Part shown: positions 24,536-33,654 of the stretch, one piece after another | Numbering within the stretch: the stretch's first letter is position 1 | Layout: every line of letters begins with the position of its first letter | From: Gracilimonas sp. | Lineage (GTDB): Bacteria; Bacteroidota; Rhodothermia; Balneolales; Balneolaceae | Direction of reading: 5' to 3' | NCBI RefSeq assembly: GCF_014762685.1 | Contig: NZ_JABURM010000008.1 | Coordinates: 228,901-292,900 of the forward strand | Length of the DNA stretch: 64,000 nt | Translations under genes and position numbers: made by a program | Notes under the pieces: generated by a model | The model's input: the letters and a program-made list of their open reading frames with translations, nothing else | What the model was told of the DNA's origin: nothing | Databases searched by the model: none

Positions 24536-26761
24536 TTAGATCATGGTAGCAATTACAAGAGCTACTACTGACATCAGCTTAAGCAAGATGTTCAGAGACG
24601 GGCCTGAAGTATCCTTGAACGGATCACCTACCGTATCTCCAACAACACCTGCTTTGTGAGGCTCAGAACCTTTGCCATACTCAACACCGTCGATGGTTAC
24701 GCCTTCTTCAATCATCTTCTTGGCGTTATCCCATGCACCACCGGCATTAGACTGGAAGAGAGCCATAAGAACACCCGCAGAAGTTACCCCTGCAAGTAAT
24801 CCACCCAGCATTTCAGCACCAAGCGTTGGGCTGTCACTGATAAATCCAGGTACAAAGCCAAATAGTACGGGAACAATAACGGCTAAAAGTCCCGGAACTA
24901 CCATCTCACGAATTGAAGCTTGTGTTGAGATTTCAACACATTTCTCATATTCAGCTTTACCGTCAGCTGCTTCAAAAGTAGTGCGGTCTTCATCTGACCA
25001 ATCGGCTAATTTCTTCCCTTCGTTGCGGTTCATGGCAGCAAGGGCTTTCGTCAATTCAGGAATATCACGGAACTGACGGCGAACCTCTTCGATCATGCTC
25101 ATTGCCGCACGGCCTACTGCATTCATTGATAATGCAGAGAACAAAAACGGCAGCATAGCTCCAACAAACAGGGAAGCCATTACGGAAGGATTAGTAACAC
25201 TAATCAATACTTCTACTCCCGGATTTACAGCTTCAAAAGCCGTAATAAATGCCGCGAACAAAGCAAGAGCTGTCAAAGCAGCTGATCCAATCGCAAAACC
25301 TTTACCGATGGCGGCAGTGGTGTTCCCAACCGCATCAAGCTTATCAGTACGCTCACGAACTTCACCGGGAAGCTCAGCCATTTCAGCAATACCGCCTGCA
25401 TTGTCTGAAATAGGGCCGTATGCATCAACGGCTAATTGAATTCCGGTATTTGAAAGCATTCCCACAGCGGCAATAGCAATTCCATAAAGTCCGGCAAATT
25501 CATATGCACCAATAATAGCAACAGCAATAATGATAATCGGAATAGCTGTTGAAATCATACCTACACCTAATCCCGCAATAATGTTTGTAGCAGATCCGGT
25601 TACTGATTGCTTCACAATAGACCATACAGGCTTGGTTCCGGTACCGGTGTAGTGCTCGGTAATTAATCCGATCCCAAGTCCGGCAGCCAATCCAAAGATG
25701 GTGGCCCAAAAGACGCCCATACTGCTATAAGTTTCACCGTTAAAGGTCCATGTTTCAGGAAGCATCCAGGTAATTATGAAGAAAGAAGCTACCAACATAA
25801 CTGCGGCTGATAAAAACTCGCCGAGATTCAGCGCCTTTTGAGGATCGCCGCCTTCTTTAACACGTACAAAAAACGTTCCCATAATGGAGGTTAAAATACC
25901 TACACCGGCTAATACCAACGGCAGTATTACAGCGGATAACCCATTAAAAGCATCCGACCAAACAGCACCGTCAACGGTAGCTCCTGCTATAAATGCAGCG
26001 CCCAATACCATGGTACCGATAATCGAACCTACATAAGATTCAAAGAGGTCAGCACCCATACCGGCCACATCACCAACATTGTCGCCCACATTATCTGCAA
26101 TGGTAGCAGGGTTTAAAGGGTGATCTTCAGGAATTCCGGCTTCAACTTTACCTACAAGGTCGGCACCAACATCGGCAGCTTTAGTATAAATACCACCGCC
26201 AACACGTGCGAAAAGAGCAATTGAAGAAGCTCCAAAAGAAAAACCGGTTACAATAGCCAATACTTTATTAACAGCACCAGCACCTTCAAGGCTAAAAACA
26301 TTGCCAAATACGATAAATAAAACACTTAGTCCAAGTACCCCAAGACCTACAACACCAAGTCCCATTACAGAACCGCCGGCAAATGCAACCTCAAGTCCTT
26401 TCCCCAAACTGGTACGTGCAGCTTGAGTTGTTCTTACATTGGCTTTAGTAGCTACTTTCATTCCGATGAAACCTGCCAATCCCGAACAGAAAGCACCGAT
26501 GACAAATGAAATAGCGACCATCCAGCTTGAGGTTGTGGGATCGGCACTGACAGCAAGTATCACTGCTACAACCAGTACAAATACTGAAAGTACCCGGTAT
26601 TCAGCTTTCAAAAATGCCATAGCACCACTGGCAATACTCTTGCTGATCCGTTCCATTCGCTCTGTTCCAATTTCTTGTTTGGATACCCAGGATGACTTAA
26701 AGAAAGTGTACAGGAGTGCAATAACTCCGGCCACAGGTATTAAATAGACTATTGTTTGCAT
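24536..26761 (-). CDS. hppA: Membrane-bound ion-translocating pyrophosphatase
   Basis: The 741-residue protein with about 16 membrane segments couples pyrophosphate hydrolysis to H+ or Na+ export. Catalytic motifs are present: [39 protein letters not shown], and the C-terminal [20 protein letters not shown]. The sequence [16 protein letters not shown] carries Ala where potassium-independent enzymes have Lys, so this is predicted to be potassium-dependent. Pumped ion cannot be fixed without placing the key Glu. It follows prs-rplY-pth in the same orientation (55-base gap to pth), and Prs activity and translation both generate pyrophosphate. Confidence 0.95.
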   Translation of the reverse strand: MQTIVYLIPVAGVIALLYTFFKSSWVSKQEIGTERMERISKSIASGAMAFLKAEYRVLSVFVLVVAVILAVSADPTTSSWMVAISFVIGAFCSGLAGFIGMKVATKANVRTTQAARTSLGKGLEVAFAGGSVMGLGVVGLGVLGLSVLFIVFGNVFSLEGAGAVNKVLAIVTGFSFGASSIALFARVGGGIYTKAADVGADLVGKVEAGIPEDHPLNPATIADNVGDNVGDVAGMGADLFESYVGSIIGTMVLGAAFIAGATVDGAVWSDAFNGLSAVILPLVLAGVGILTSIMGTFFVRVKEGGDPQKALNLGEFLSAAVMLVASFFIITWMLPETWTFNGETYSSMGVFWATIFGLAAGLGIGLITEHYTGTGTKPVWSIVKQSVTGSATNIIAGLGVGMISTAIPIIIIAVAIIGAYEFAGLYGIAIAAVGMLSNTGIQLAVDAYGPISDNAGGIAEMAELPGEVRERTDKLDAVGNTTAAIGKGFAIGSAALTALALFAAFITAFEAVNPGVEVLISVTNPSVMASLFVGAMLPFLFSALSMNAVGRAAMSMIEEVRRQFRDIPELTKALAAMNRNEGKKLADWSDEDRTTFEAADGKAEYEKCVEISTQASIREMVVPGLLAVIVPVLFGFVPGFISDSPTLGAEMLGGLLAGVTSAGVLMALFQSNAGGAWDNAKKMIEEGVTIDGVEYGKGSEPHKAGVVGDTVGDPFKDTSGPSLNILLKLMSVVALVIATMI

Positions 26762-26815
26762 TGTTTCCCGTTACGTTAGTTTAGGTTAAATATGCTAACC
26801 ATTGAGTTAGCAGCA

Positions 26816-27373
26816 TTAATTAAAATTGTTCATGGTTTTTGTGATCCCGTCTCTTACAAAATTGAGAGCAGCATCATGGGCTTTTTGAATGCCCTCTTCT
26901 AAATATTTTTGATCTGAATTAGTAAATGGCGACAGTACAAAATCGACTTGACGACCACGTGGGAAATCATTTCCGATCCCGAACCGCAACCGGGGAAATT
27001 CCCTGCTACCCAATTCATCGATGATACTTTGGATACCGTTATGACCACCCGCACTTCCCTGTGCCCTTAGCCTAACATCTCCAACATCTAAATTCAGATC
27101 ATCGTAAATGATCAGGCAATGCTCTATATCGGTGTTATATACTGAAAGAGCTTTTCGTACCGCCTTCCCACTTCTGTTCATGTATGTAGTGGGTTTTATA
27201 AGTACTACATTTCTTCCTCTGTGCCTGCCCTCTGCAACCACAAAAGGCCCGTTGCCCGGGCCAAATGTAGTGGAAAGAGTCTCAGCTAAAGCATCAACTA
27301 CTTCAAATCCTATGTTGTGACGAGTCCCCTCATATTCTTGCCCAATATTTCCTAAACCTATAATAAGGGACAT
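26816..27373 (-). CDS. pth: Peptidyl-tRNA hydrolase
   Basis: This 185-residue enzyme recycles peptidyl-tRNA by cleaving the ester bond. Signature blocks are GLGNIGQEYEGTRHNIGFEV (with the catalytic His in RHNIG), KPTTYMNRSG, and DDLNLDVGDVRLRAQGSAGG followed by HNGIQSI. Length is normal. It lies 44 bases downstream of rplY in the prs-rplY-pth order that is widespread in bacteria. Confidence 0.97.
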   Translation of the reverse strand: MSLIIGLGNIGQEYEGTRHNIGFEVVDALAETLSTTFGPGNGPFVVAEGRHRGRNVVLIKPTTYMNRSGKAVRKALSVYNTDIEHCLIIYDDLNLDVGDVRLRAQGSAGGHNGIQSIIDELGSREFPRLRFGIGNDFPRGRQVDFVLSPFTNSDQKYLEEGIQKAHDAALNFVRDGITKTMNNFN

Positions 27374-27417
27374 TTCAAAAAGAGGTTACGTTACAACTTT
27401 GCGATAATGAGCAGAGA

Positions 27418-28140
27418 TTATTCTTCTGTTTTTTCTTCAGAAGAATCTTCTCCCTCTTCGCCTTCAGCAAGTTCTTCACCTTCGGCAAGTTCTTCACCTT
27501 CAGCGAGTTCTTCGCCTTCAGCAACCACTTCTTCTTCAGCCTCTTCAGTAACACCCGCAACAAGACTTTCAAGAAAGTCAGCTCCTTTAGGAGGACGAAT
27601 GGTTACAATGGTTCGACTCATATCATCTAAAGGAATAATTCCTTCCAGATCCAAATCAGAAATATGGAATGACTGGCCAATTTCAAGCGGTGAGATATCA
27701 ATTTCAAACTCTGCCGGAATGGCTTCAGGAAGTACACGAATGCGAACGAAATTCATTGGTTTGAATACACGTCCACCATTCTCAACTACCCCTTTTGCGT
27801 TCCCTGTAATTTTAATAGGGACACGGAGTGTTACTTTCTTCTTATCTGACAGAACATAGAAATCTGCATGAACAGGACGATCCGTTACAGGATCAAATTC
27901 CGTTCTCTTCAAAAGTGTTTTATACGTTTTTCCGTCAACCGTAAGTTCTTGAAGTTTAGTTTGAGGTCGTTTAAGAATTTTCTCCAACTCCAACTCATCA
28001 ATCGAAAAATGAACATTTTCATCAACGTCGGGACCATAAAGAACTGCGGGTACTTGCAATTCTTTCCTAAGCGCTTTATTCGCTTGTCTGCTGGTCTCTC
28101 TTTTTTTGCCTTCAAGTTTTACTAATTCTGGGTATGCCAT
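27418..28140 (-). CDS. rplY: Ribosomal protein bL25, CTC form with acidic tail
   Basis: The 240-residue protein starts with the 5S-rRNA-binding L25 domain (KLEGKKRETSRQANKALRKELQVPAVLYG). The CTC beta domain follows, with RPVHADFYVL and a long C-terminal half. The last ~45 residues are an acidic low-complexity tail containing AEGEEL in tandem (DNA unit about 18 bases, 27467-27522). Acidic tails are common in this family, but the exact hexapeptide array is prone to slippage. It is second in the prs-rplY-pth operon. Confidence 0.95.
   Translation of the reverse strand: MAYPELVKLEGKKRETSRQANKALRKELQVPAVLYGPDVDENVHFSIDELELEKILKRPQTKLQELTVDGKTYKTLLKRTEFDPVTDRPVHADFYVLSDKKKVTLRVPIKITGNAKGVVENGGRVFKPMNFVRIRVLPEAIPAEFEIDISPLEIGQSFHISDLDLEGIIPLDDMSRTIVTIRPPKGADFLESLVAGVTEEAEEEVVAEGEELAEGEELAEGEELAEGEEGEDSSEEKTEE
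27467..27522 (-). repeat. 18-bp tandem repeat encoding AEGEEL
   Basis: About three copies of cttcaccttcggcaagtt-like units encode repeated AEGEEL in the tail of bL25. Copies differ at a few third positions. Copy number probably varies between strains. Confidence 0.75.
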
Positions 28141-28159
28141 AATGCGTTTACCTTAATCA

Positions 28160-29092
28160 TTAATTATCAAACAGTGCACTGATAGTGTCGTTAGTGTGAA
28201 TACGTTGTATAGCTTCAGCAAAAATATTCGCAATGCTCAACACCCTAATCTTTTCAGATGGCTGGCGAAGCTGAACGGTGTCTGTTACTAACAACTCGTC
28301 AATAGGCGAATCTTCGATTCGCTGATATGCCGGACCCGATAAAATCGGATGTGTACAAATTGCGATAATGTTTAACGCGCCCCTTTCTTTTAAAGCGGCC
28401 GCTGCATTCGTCAATGTTCCGGCGGTGTCGATCAAATCATCGACAATTAACACATTCTTTCCTTCTACTTCCCCAATCAGATTCATAATCTCTGACTCAT
28501 TGGCTTTTGGCCTTCTTTTATCAATAAAAGCAAGGCTGGCCCCTAATTTTTTTGAATAGGAACGAGCCATTTTCAAACTGCCCACATCAGGAGCTACCAC
28601 TACCAAATTATCAATGGGGTTGGAAGTAAAATGATCAATAAAAGCCCGGCTTGCATATAAATGATCAAGCGGGATATCAAAAAATCCTTGTATTTGAGCA
28701 GCATGCAAATCCATGGTCAGAATCCGGTCTGCTCCTGCCTTAACTAGTAAATTTGCCATCAACTTTGATCCGATAGAAACCCGGGGCTGATCTTTACGGT
28801 CTTGCCGGGCATATCCGAAATATGGAATTACCGCCGTCACTCTTTTTACCGATGCCCGCTTCGCTGCATCCAGCAAAAGCAACAATTCGATAATATTATC
28901 ACCCGGAGGCGGCGTAGATTGAATAACAAAAATGTCTTCACCGCGAATACTCTGCTCATACTTAACGTAAAGCTCTCCATCCGAAAACTTCTTAATCGTT
29001 ACATCTCCTAAAGATGCACCATATTCTTCGGCAATTGCTCTTGCCAAAGCCGGGTTACTGGTTCCGGAAAAAATCGCCAGGGGAGTGTCCAC
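28160..29092 (-). CDS. prs: Ribose-phosphate pyrophosphokinase
   Basis: The 310-residue enzyme makes PRPP from ribose-5-phosphate and ATP for purines, pyrimidines, His, Trp and NAD. Visible motifs are the N-terminal IFSGTSNPALARAIAEEYG, FSDGE, the flexible loop PYFGYARQDRKDQPR, DLHAAQIQGFFDIPLDHLY, and the PRPP-binding VDDLIDTAGT. The start is GTG at 29092, which gives the family N-terminus exactly. It is the first gene of the prs-rplY-pth operon. An 11-bp-stem A+T-rich palindrome lies 39 bases upstream. Confidence 0.96.
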   Translation of the reverse strand: MDTPLAIFSGTSNPALARAIAEEYGASLGDVTIKKFSDGELYVKYEQSIRGEDIFVIQSTPPPGDNIIELLLLLDAAKRASVKRVTAVIPYFGYARQDRKDQPRVSIGSKLMANLLVKAGADRILTMDLHAAQIQGFFDIPLDHLYASRAFIDHFTSNPIDNLVVVAPDVGSLKMARSYSKKLGASLAFIDKRRPKANESEIMNLIGEVEGKNVLIVDDLIDTAGTLTNAAAALKERGALNIIAICTHPILSGPAYQRIEDSPIDELLVTDTVQLRQPSEKIRVLSIANIFAEAIQRIHTNDTISALFDN

Positions 29093-29130
29093 GTTGTGGG
29101 CCTTCGGTTCAGGTTAAAAACAGTCAAAAT

Positions 29131-29155
29131 TTATTAATCAATTATTGATTAATAA
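29131..29155. promoter_or_regulatory. A+T-rich palindrome upstream of prs
   Basis: ttattaatcaa (29131-29141) and ttgattaataa (29145-29155) are perfect inverted repeats with a 3-base spacer. It sits between the tRNA-Gln terminator and the prs start. It may be an operator, part of the prs promoter, or a second terminator stem. Confidence 0.4.
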
Positions 29156-29156
29156 A

Positions 29157-29185
29157 CAAAAAGGATGGCCTCACAGTCATCCTTT
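29157..29185 (-). terminator. Intrinsic terminator of tRNA-Gln
   Basis: On the minus strand an 8-bp stem, aaaggatg/catccttt (29160-29167 with 29178-29185), is followed by T-rich sequence. It lies 12 bases after the tRNA 3' end. Confidence 0.7.
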
Positions 29186-29196
29186 ACAAATTTATG

Positions 29197-29267
29197 TTGC
29201 CCGGGGAGGATTCGAACCCCCACTGACTGGACCAAAACCAGCTGTCCTGCCATTAGACGACCGGGCA
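29197..29267 (-). tRNA. tRNA-Gln (anticodon TTG)
   Basis: The minus strand folds as a 71-base cloverleaf. The acceptor is TGCCCGG/CCGGGCA with discriminator A. The D-arm is GTCT-AATGGCA-GGAC. The anticodon stem is GCTGG/CCAGT with loop TTTTGGT, giving anticodon TTG, which reads CAA (Gln). The variable loop has 4 bases and the T-arm is GGGGG-TTCGAAT-CCTCC. CCA is not encoded. Confidence 0.97.
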
Positions 29268-29288
29268 ATTCATGTCATTGACAGACTC

Positions 29289-29319
29289 CAAAGATAGAAA
29301 TCACTTTAAAAGCAATCAA
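29289..29319 (-). promoter_or_regulatory. Promoter of tRNA-Gln
   Basis: TATCTTTG (29289-29296, minus strand) matches the Bacteroidota -7 box. A TTG (29317-29319) lies 20 bases upstream, the expected -33 spacing. The box ends 21 bases before the mature tRNA. This is the best full promoter match seen in the window. Confidence 0.65.
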
Positions 29320-30482
29320 GACTCAATCGCTTTTTTTAGCACAAAACATTCGGAGCACCTGACCGGTTTACAATATGATTTTAATTGATGGACAGCACCT
29401 AATTTTCTACGATATATACCGGTATCTAAATTCAAAGAATTGAATTTTCTTAGCAGAGACGATGGAATTGGCGTTTTTAAACGCTTCCATTCTGAGAGTA
29501 CATTTTCACAAAGGCGTTGGTGAGCATACAGATTTCCTAACATATAAAGAGAAGGCAAATAAACCGTCCCATATAAAATTTTCATCCGAGACGATTTACT
29601 GAGCGAGGCTTCCTCCATCCAATCACTCCAAACATCAAGCGATTCAAGCGAGAGCAAATGCTGAAATGGCTCATTTAAAATCTGATAACTTAATTTTACA
29701 GCTTCATAAACTCTTCGCTTTGGATGATTCGCCGGACGGACAGATTTCATGTTCCAGGAAATTTCTGAGGAAGAGGCTCCAAGACCGGCAATATCCCATG
29801 CAAGGCTGATGCCCTGATCGATTGAAGCTCCATCCCAGCTTGCTAATAAACGTTTAGCAGTTTCACGCATTGCCTCGCGGTTGTGCGATATCCCAAGGCC
29901 ATCCCAGCAGGACAGAATCAGTGCTTGCCTCCAGGCTTTTGAAGGAAGAAGCTCAGGATCATAAAAGCGCAAAAAATCATTCGACTTCTTTTCAAAATAT
30001 TCAACGTGAGCCTTTTCAATTTGACGTTTAAACGCGTCTTTCGAAATAAAACTCAGACCGGATACGCAAGGAAGCTCTGATGGGTACGCAAAACTTCTTA
30101 AAAATAACCGCAGTTTTTCAGGCAGATAGTGCAGCAAATTCAGGGTAAATGGAGTACTTCCGTTTTCTGTGCTGACAGGCCGGCTTTTTTCATTAGCAAC
30201 CACATGCAAAATGACCGCATTAAAGTTCAGATCTTTTTGGTGATGATGAGCACTCCAATCCGAACCTTTGACATGTATTTCAACATCTCCATGCCATTTA
30301 ATACCATCGATTTCAATGACAGCATGCCTGAAATCAGGCCCATCAGTGGCATTAGCTTTGCCCGGATCGATAATACGAACCGGTTTGCCACAATTAGTTT
30401 TTAAAGACGTGAACTCAAAGAGCAGATTTTCCCAAATCCACTGTAAAAAAGCTTCTGAATGTTGAAATTCAGCCTCAGCCAT
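29316..30482 (-). CDS. DUF2851 family protein
   Basis: The 388-residue protein is typical of Bacteroidota. Its start (FLQWIWENLLFEFTSLKTNCGKPVRIIDPGKAN then DGPDFRHAVIEIDGIKWHGDVEIHVKGSDWSAHHHQKD) matches DUF2851. The D-x-x-DFR, W-GDVE and H-x-HQ pattern suggests a nuclease-like (PD-D/E-x-K) core, which is an inference. The remainder is helical. It overlaps the YtxH-like gene upstream by 8 bases, so the two form an operon. Biological role unknown. Confidence 0.85.
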   Translation of the reverse strand: MAEAEFQHSEAFLQWIWENLLFEFTSLKTNCGKPVRIIDPGKANATDGPDFRHAVIEIDGIKWHGDVEIHVKGSDWSAHHHQKDLNFNAVILHVVANEKSRPVSTENGSTPFTLNLLHYLPEKLRLFLRSFAYPSELPCVSGLSFISKDAFKRQIEKAHVEYFEKKSNDFLRFYDPELLPSKAWRQALILSCWDGLGISHNREAMRETAKRLLASWDGASIDQGISLAWDIAGLGASSSEISWNMKSVRPANHPKRRVYEAVKLSYQILNEPFQHLLSLESLDVWSDWMEEASLSKSSRMKILYGTVYLPSLYMLGNLYAHQRLCENVLSEWKRLKTPIPSSLLRKFNSLNLDTGIYRRKLGAVHQLKSYCKPVRCSECFVLKKAIES

Positions 30483-30786
30483 TTTTGGTAATTTCTTCTA
30501 TCTCTTCTTCTTCGGTAAAATCAAGATCCTCTGTGGCTTCATATAAATCCGGTAAAGAATCTTTCAGAGATTTCTTGATTCCTTTTGAGAACCGGTCTAT
30601 CCTTTTTTCACTGTCTTCTTTGATTTTTCGGCTCTGGCTTTCAAGCCATTCTTTGGTTTCATTGGTTTGATCTTTCACCCAACGTAGATTTTCTTTTCTG
30701 CTTTTGGGGGTTAAAAACAAACCTGCTACTATACCGCCGGTAAATGCTGCAGCACCGAATAATAATGTTCCTATTCCTCGTTTCAT
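30475..30786 (-). CDS. YtxH domain protein
   Basis: The 103-residue protein has one N-terminal membrane segment (IGTLLFGAAAFTGGIVAGLFL) directly followed by TPKSRKENLRW, the YtxH/gas-vesicle-like pattern (hydrophobic helix then TP-x-S-G-x-E). A charged amphipathic or coiled-coil region and an acidic C-terminus (TEEEEIEEI) follow. It is anchored with the charged part probably in the cytoplasm. The family is often linked to stress, but its job is unknown. It leads the DUF2851 operon. Confidence 0.8.
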   Translation of the reverse strand: MKRGIGTLLFGAAAFTGGIVAGLFLTPKSRKENLRWVKDQTNETKEWLESQSRKIKEDSEKRIDRFSKGIKKSLKDSLPDLYEATEDLDFTEEEEIEEITKNG

Positions 30787-30880
30787 GGAGCTCTCTTTTT
30801 GGTTGTTGGTTAACGCTGTTAAGATAAGAATATTCGTAATGTTTTTCGTTATTTTTTTTAACTCTAAGTATAGAAAACAG

Positions 30881-30888
30881 TACCTTTG
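30881..30888 (+). promoter_or_regulatory. -7 promoter box (TACCTTTG) of the PyrR-like operon
   Basis: TACCTTTG matches TAnnTTTG and ends 20 bases before the ATG at 30909. A clear -33 box is not seen in the T-rich upstream sequence. Confidence 0.45.
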
Positions 30889-30908
30889 GTTAAATTTAAA
30901 ACCAGCCT

Positions 30909-31406
30909 ATGAAAAAGCAAATTACCTTGATGAATCGGGCCCGGCTGCAGCGTACTCTGCGGCGCATAGCCATACAAGTATGGGAAAAATTGGGGACAGA
31001 AGAAGATCTTGTCATAATTGGTTTAAATGAAAGAGGTTATGCCGCGGCCCTGGAACTTTCCGGATACATAGATGATTACCTAAGCACAAAAGCACAAGTA
31101 CATCAATATGAAGTCACCGGAAATAATGCTGAAAGTTCCTTACCGGAATGTAATGACAAGTTTGTGCTTTTAGTAGATGATGTAATTTTTTCCGGGAAAA
31201 CAATGTTTGAAGCTCTTTCCGGAGTGTGTAATATTTATGAACCTAAAACTATCGAAATAGCTGTATTGATCGATCGAGGCCATCGTAAATATCCGTTACT
31301 CACTGGGATGTCAGGCATCGAAGTGCCTACAAAATTAGGAGAACACATCGAAGTGATGCTCAAGAATTCGAAACTGGAAGAAGCCATACTTTTTAAGAAC
31401 TCTTAA
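30909..31406 (+). CDS. PyrR-like phosphoribosyltransferase
   Basis: This 165-residue type I phosphoribosyltransferase has its PRPP loop in FVLLVDDVIFSGKTMFEAL. The flanking VLIDRGHRKYPLLTGMSGIEVPT matches the PyrR/uracil phosphoribosyltransferase subgroup (VLIDRGHRELP...) better than Hpt or Apt. No pyrimidine operon adjoins it, and pyrF is 6 kb away. It may be a salvage enzyme rather than an RNA-binding attenuator protein. Spacing of 11 bases to the next gene suggests an operon of four genes (30909-34317). Confidence 0.8.
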   Translation: MKKQITLMNRARLQRTLRRIAIQVWEKLGTEEDLVIIGLNERGYAAALELSGYIDDYLSTKAQVHQYEVTGNNAESSLPECNDKFVLLVDDVIFSGKTMFEALSGVCNIYEPKTIEIAVLIDRGHRKYPLLTGMSGIEVPTKLGEHIEVMLKNSKLEEAILFKNS

Positions 31407-31417
31407 TTAAATAAACA

Positions 31418-32293
31418 ATGAGAAGACTATTATCTGGTATTGTCTCTGTATTAATTTTAATGTTGTGTAATACATTTGTTTCTGCACAAAATATTTCTAT
31501 CCCCGATACACTGGAGGGATGGGATCAAAGTTGGGTAGCAAGTTTAAATGGTTCTCAAGCAGCCTATGATAATTGGTCTCAAGGTGGGGTGAGTTCCATC
31601 AGCGGTACCGCTTCTTCAATTTTCTCCATAATCTATCAAAAGGATTTGTTTAGCTATGGTTTACGAACAAACCTCAAATACGGTCAGTCGCGGATCAAGG
31701 GAGAGGGGGTTCGGAAAACTGATGACCTTATCGAAATTCGGAACCGGTTCAATTACCAGTTTAAAGAAAATAGCAACTGGTCTGGTTACGGAGCCGTTAA
31801 CTTCCGGACACAGTTTGACCAGGGTTATATCTACAGTACCGAAGATGGCGTGCCGGATGAGTTAATCTCTAACTTCCTTTCCCCTGCTTATCTCACTGAA
31901 GGAGTCGGTATTGCTTATCAACCTGACAAAGCTTTTACTTTTGAGGCTGGATTAGCTCTAAAACAAACGATTGTTACAGACGACAGTCTTAAATCTCTTT
32001 ATGGCGTTGCCCCAGATAAAGACATACGGGGTGAAGGCGGTCTAACCACCGGTATCAATTTTGAGAAAGAAATTTTTGAAAATATCCTATACAACAGTTC
32101 CATCGAAACCTTTACCAATTTCCTGATTCCGATATCTGAAACGGATGTAATGTGGTCTAATGAGTTAGTGGGGCAAATCAATAACTTGATTAGTGCTTCA
32201 TTCCAGTTTGAAATGCGATATGACAATGACTTTTCTAGCGAAGTACAAATAAAACAAGTACTTTCTGCTGGCATCTCCATTAACCTGTACTAA
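31418..32293 (+). CDS. DUF3078 family outer-membrane or periplasmic protein
   Basis: The 291-residue product starts with a signal peptide (MRRLLSGIVSVLILMLCNTFVSAQ). The start of the mature part (WDQSWVASLNGSQAAYDNWSQGGVSSISG) followed by alternating beta strands (YGLRTNLKYGQSRIKGEGVRKTDD, IRNRFNYQF) is the DUF3078 pattern. The strand pattern suggests an outer-membrane beta-barrel. Function is unknown. Its stop overlaps the start of the decarboxylase (TAATG), indicating coupling. Confidence 0.82.
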   Translation: MRRLLSGIVSVLILMLCNTFVSAQNISIPDTLEGWDQSWVASLNGSQAAYDNWSQGGVSSISGTASSIFSIIYQKDLFSYGLRTNLKYGQSRIKGEGVRKTDDLIEIRNRFNYQFKENSNWSGYGAVNFRTQFDQGYIYSTEDGVPDELISNFLSPAYLTEGVGIAYQPDKAFTFEAGLALKQTIVTDDSLKSLYGVAPDKDIRGEGGLTTGINFEKEIFENILYNSSIETFTNFLIPISETDVMWSNELVGQINNLISASFQFEMRYDNDFSSEVQIKQVLSAGISINLY

Positions 32294-33633
32294 TGAATAA
32301 GTCCTCCAGAAAGATCTTAGGCAAAACCCTGAATCAACTTTCCGACTGGCGAAAGTCTTTTGGGAAATGGGAGGAGGATTCTGCTCTTTTCGTTTCTGAT
32401 GAAAAAGCAGAACAAGTTTTTAGCCGGTTAGTACAGCGCCTTAAATGTAATTTTCCCTTTCATCACCCTATCTATGCAGGGCAAATGCTAAAGCCTCCTC
32501 ACCCGCTTACATGGGCAGCATATGCTATGGCTATGAGCATTAATCCAAATAATCATGCACTTGACGGAGGCCCTCCTTCTTCTGAAATGGAGAAGGAATC
32601 CATTGCTCAATTAGCTCATTTTTTTGGATATGGAAAAGAGTTTTTAGGCCATCTGACAGCCAGCGGAACCATCGCTAATCTTGAAGCTCTTTGGGTGGCC
32701 CGGGAATCTCAACCCAAAAAGAAAATTGCCTACTCTGAAAATGCTCACTATACCCATGAAAGAATGTGTTCTGTTTTAAGGGTTGAGGGCGTAAAGATTC
32801 CGGTTTTAGAAAACGGTGGATTTAACCTCCATGAAATCAATCCGGAAGAAATAGGAACTATTGTAGTTACACTTGGTACTACCGGACTGGGTGAAGTAGA
32901 ACCACTCGATCAAATTTTACCCTGGGCAAAAGAGCACGATATTCGAATCCACATTGATGCTGCTTATGGCGGTTTTTTCAGAACACTTCAAGATTCAGAT
33001 CTCATCGATGGAACCTCCTGGAAATTAATTGAGCACGCAGACAGTATTGTAATAGACCCCCATAAACATGGCTTGCAACCCTACGGATGCGGTTGTGTGA
33101 TTTTCAAAGATCCGGCCGTTGGCAAATTCTATAAGCACGACTCTCCCTATACATATTTCACCTCTGAAGACCTGCACCTTGGAGAAATAAGCCTGGAATG
33201 TTCGCGGGCAGGAGCAGCAGCCGTAGCGCTTTGGGCCACTTTAGAAATGTTTCCTCTAAAAGAGACCGAAGGATTTGGACCCATTTTAGCTAAATGCCGG
33301 AATGCCGCACTTAAAATGCATGGACTCATCGGTACAAGCCAAAAACTTAAGACGTACAAAAAACCGGAACTGGACATACTCGGCTACTTTCCTTCCGAAG
33401 CCAAAACAACATCAGAAATCTCAGCGAAATCGAAAAAAGTGTTTGATGCAGGAATGAAAGATCAAACGTTTTATCTTTCGCTTTATCGAGTTCCCGCAGA
33501 AACCTTCACTAGACTTCACCCTGAATATGAAGCAGATACCGAAGATGTGATCATATTAAGAAGCGTATTTATGAAACCGGACCAAGAAGAGTTTGTAGAA
33601 GAACTGTTGAAACGAATTGAATCTCACATTTGA
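32293..33633 (+). CDS. PLP-dependent group II decarboxylase
   Basis: The 446-residue fold-type I enzyme carries the PLP-binding Lys in IVIDPHKHGLQPYGCG and the Asp that contacts the pyridine N in IHIDAAYGGFF. TASGTIANLEAL and VTLGTTGLGEVEPLDQI complete the group II (Glu/Asp/Tyr/aromatic amino-acid) pattern. Substrate is not readable; the relatively short length is compatible with MfnA-like tyrosine/aspartate or aromatic decarboxylases. It is translationally coupled to the DUF3078 gene and is followed 21 bases later by an unknown gene. Confidence 0.88.
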   Translation: MNKSSRKILGKTLNQLSDWRKSFGKWEEDSALFVSDEKAEQVFSRLVQRLKCNFPFHHPIYAGQMLKPPHPLTWAAYAMAMSINPNNHALDGGPPSSEMEKESIAQLAHFFGYGKEFLGHLTASGTIANLEALWVARESQPKKKIAYSENAHYTHERMCSVLRVEGVKIPVLENGGFNLHEINPEEIGTIVVTLGTTGLGEVEPLDQILPWAKEHDIRIHIDAAYGGFFRTLQDSDLIDGTSWKLIEHADSIVIDPHKHGLQPYGCGCVIFKDPAVGKFYKHDSPYTYFTSEDLHLGEISLECSRAGAAAVALWATLEMFPLKETEGFGPILAKCRNAALKMHGLIGTSQKLKTYKKPELDILGYFPSEAKTTSEISAKSKKVFDAGMKDQTFYLSLYRVPAETFTRLHPEYEADTEDVIILRSVFMKPDQEEFVEELLKRIESHI

Positions 33634-33654
33634 TACTTTAATACAAAAAAGTTC

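Noticed and set aside
27375..27572. Lys/Leu-rich ORF in the tail of rplY
   Set aside because: It is an alternative frame of the AEGEEL tandem repeat, so it looks repetitive but is not a gene.
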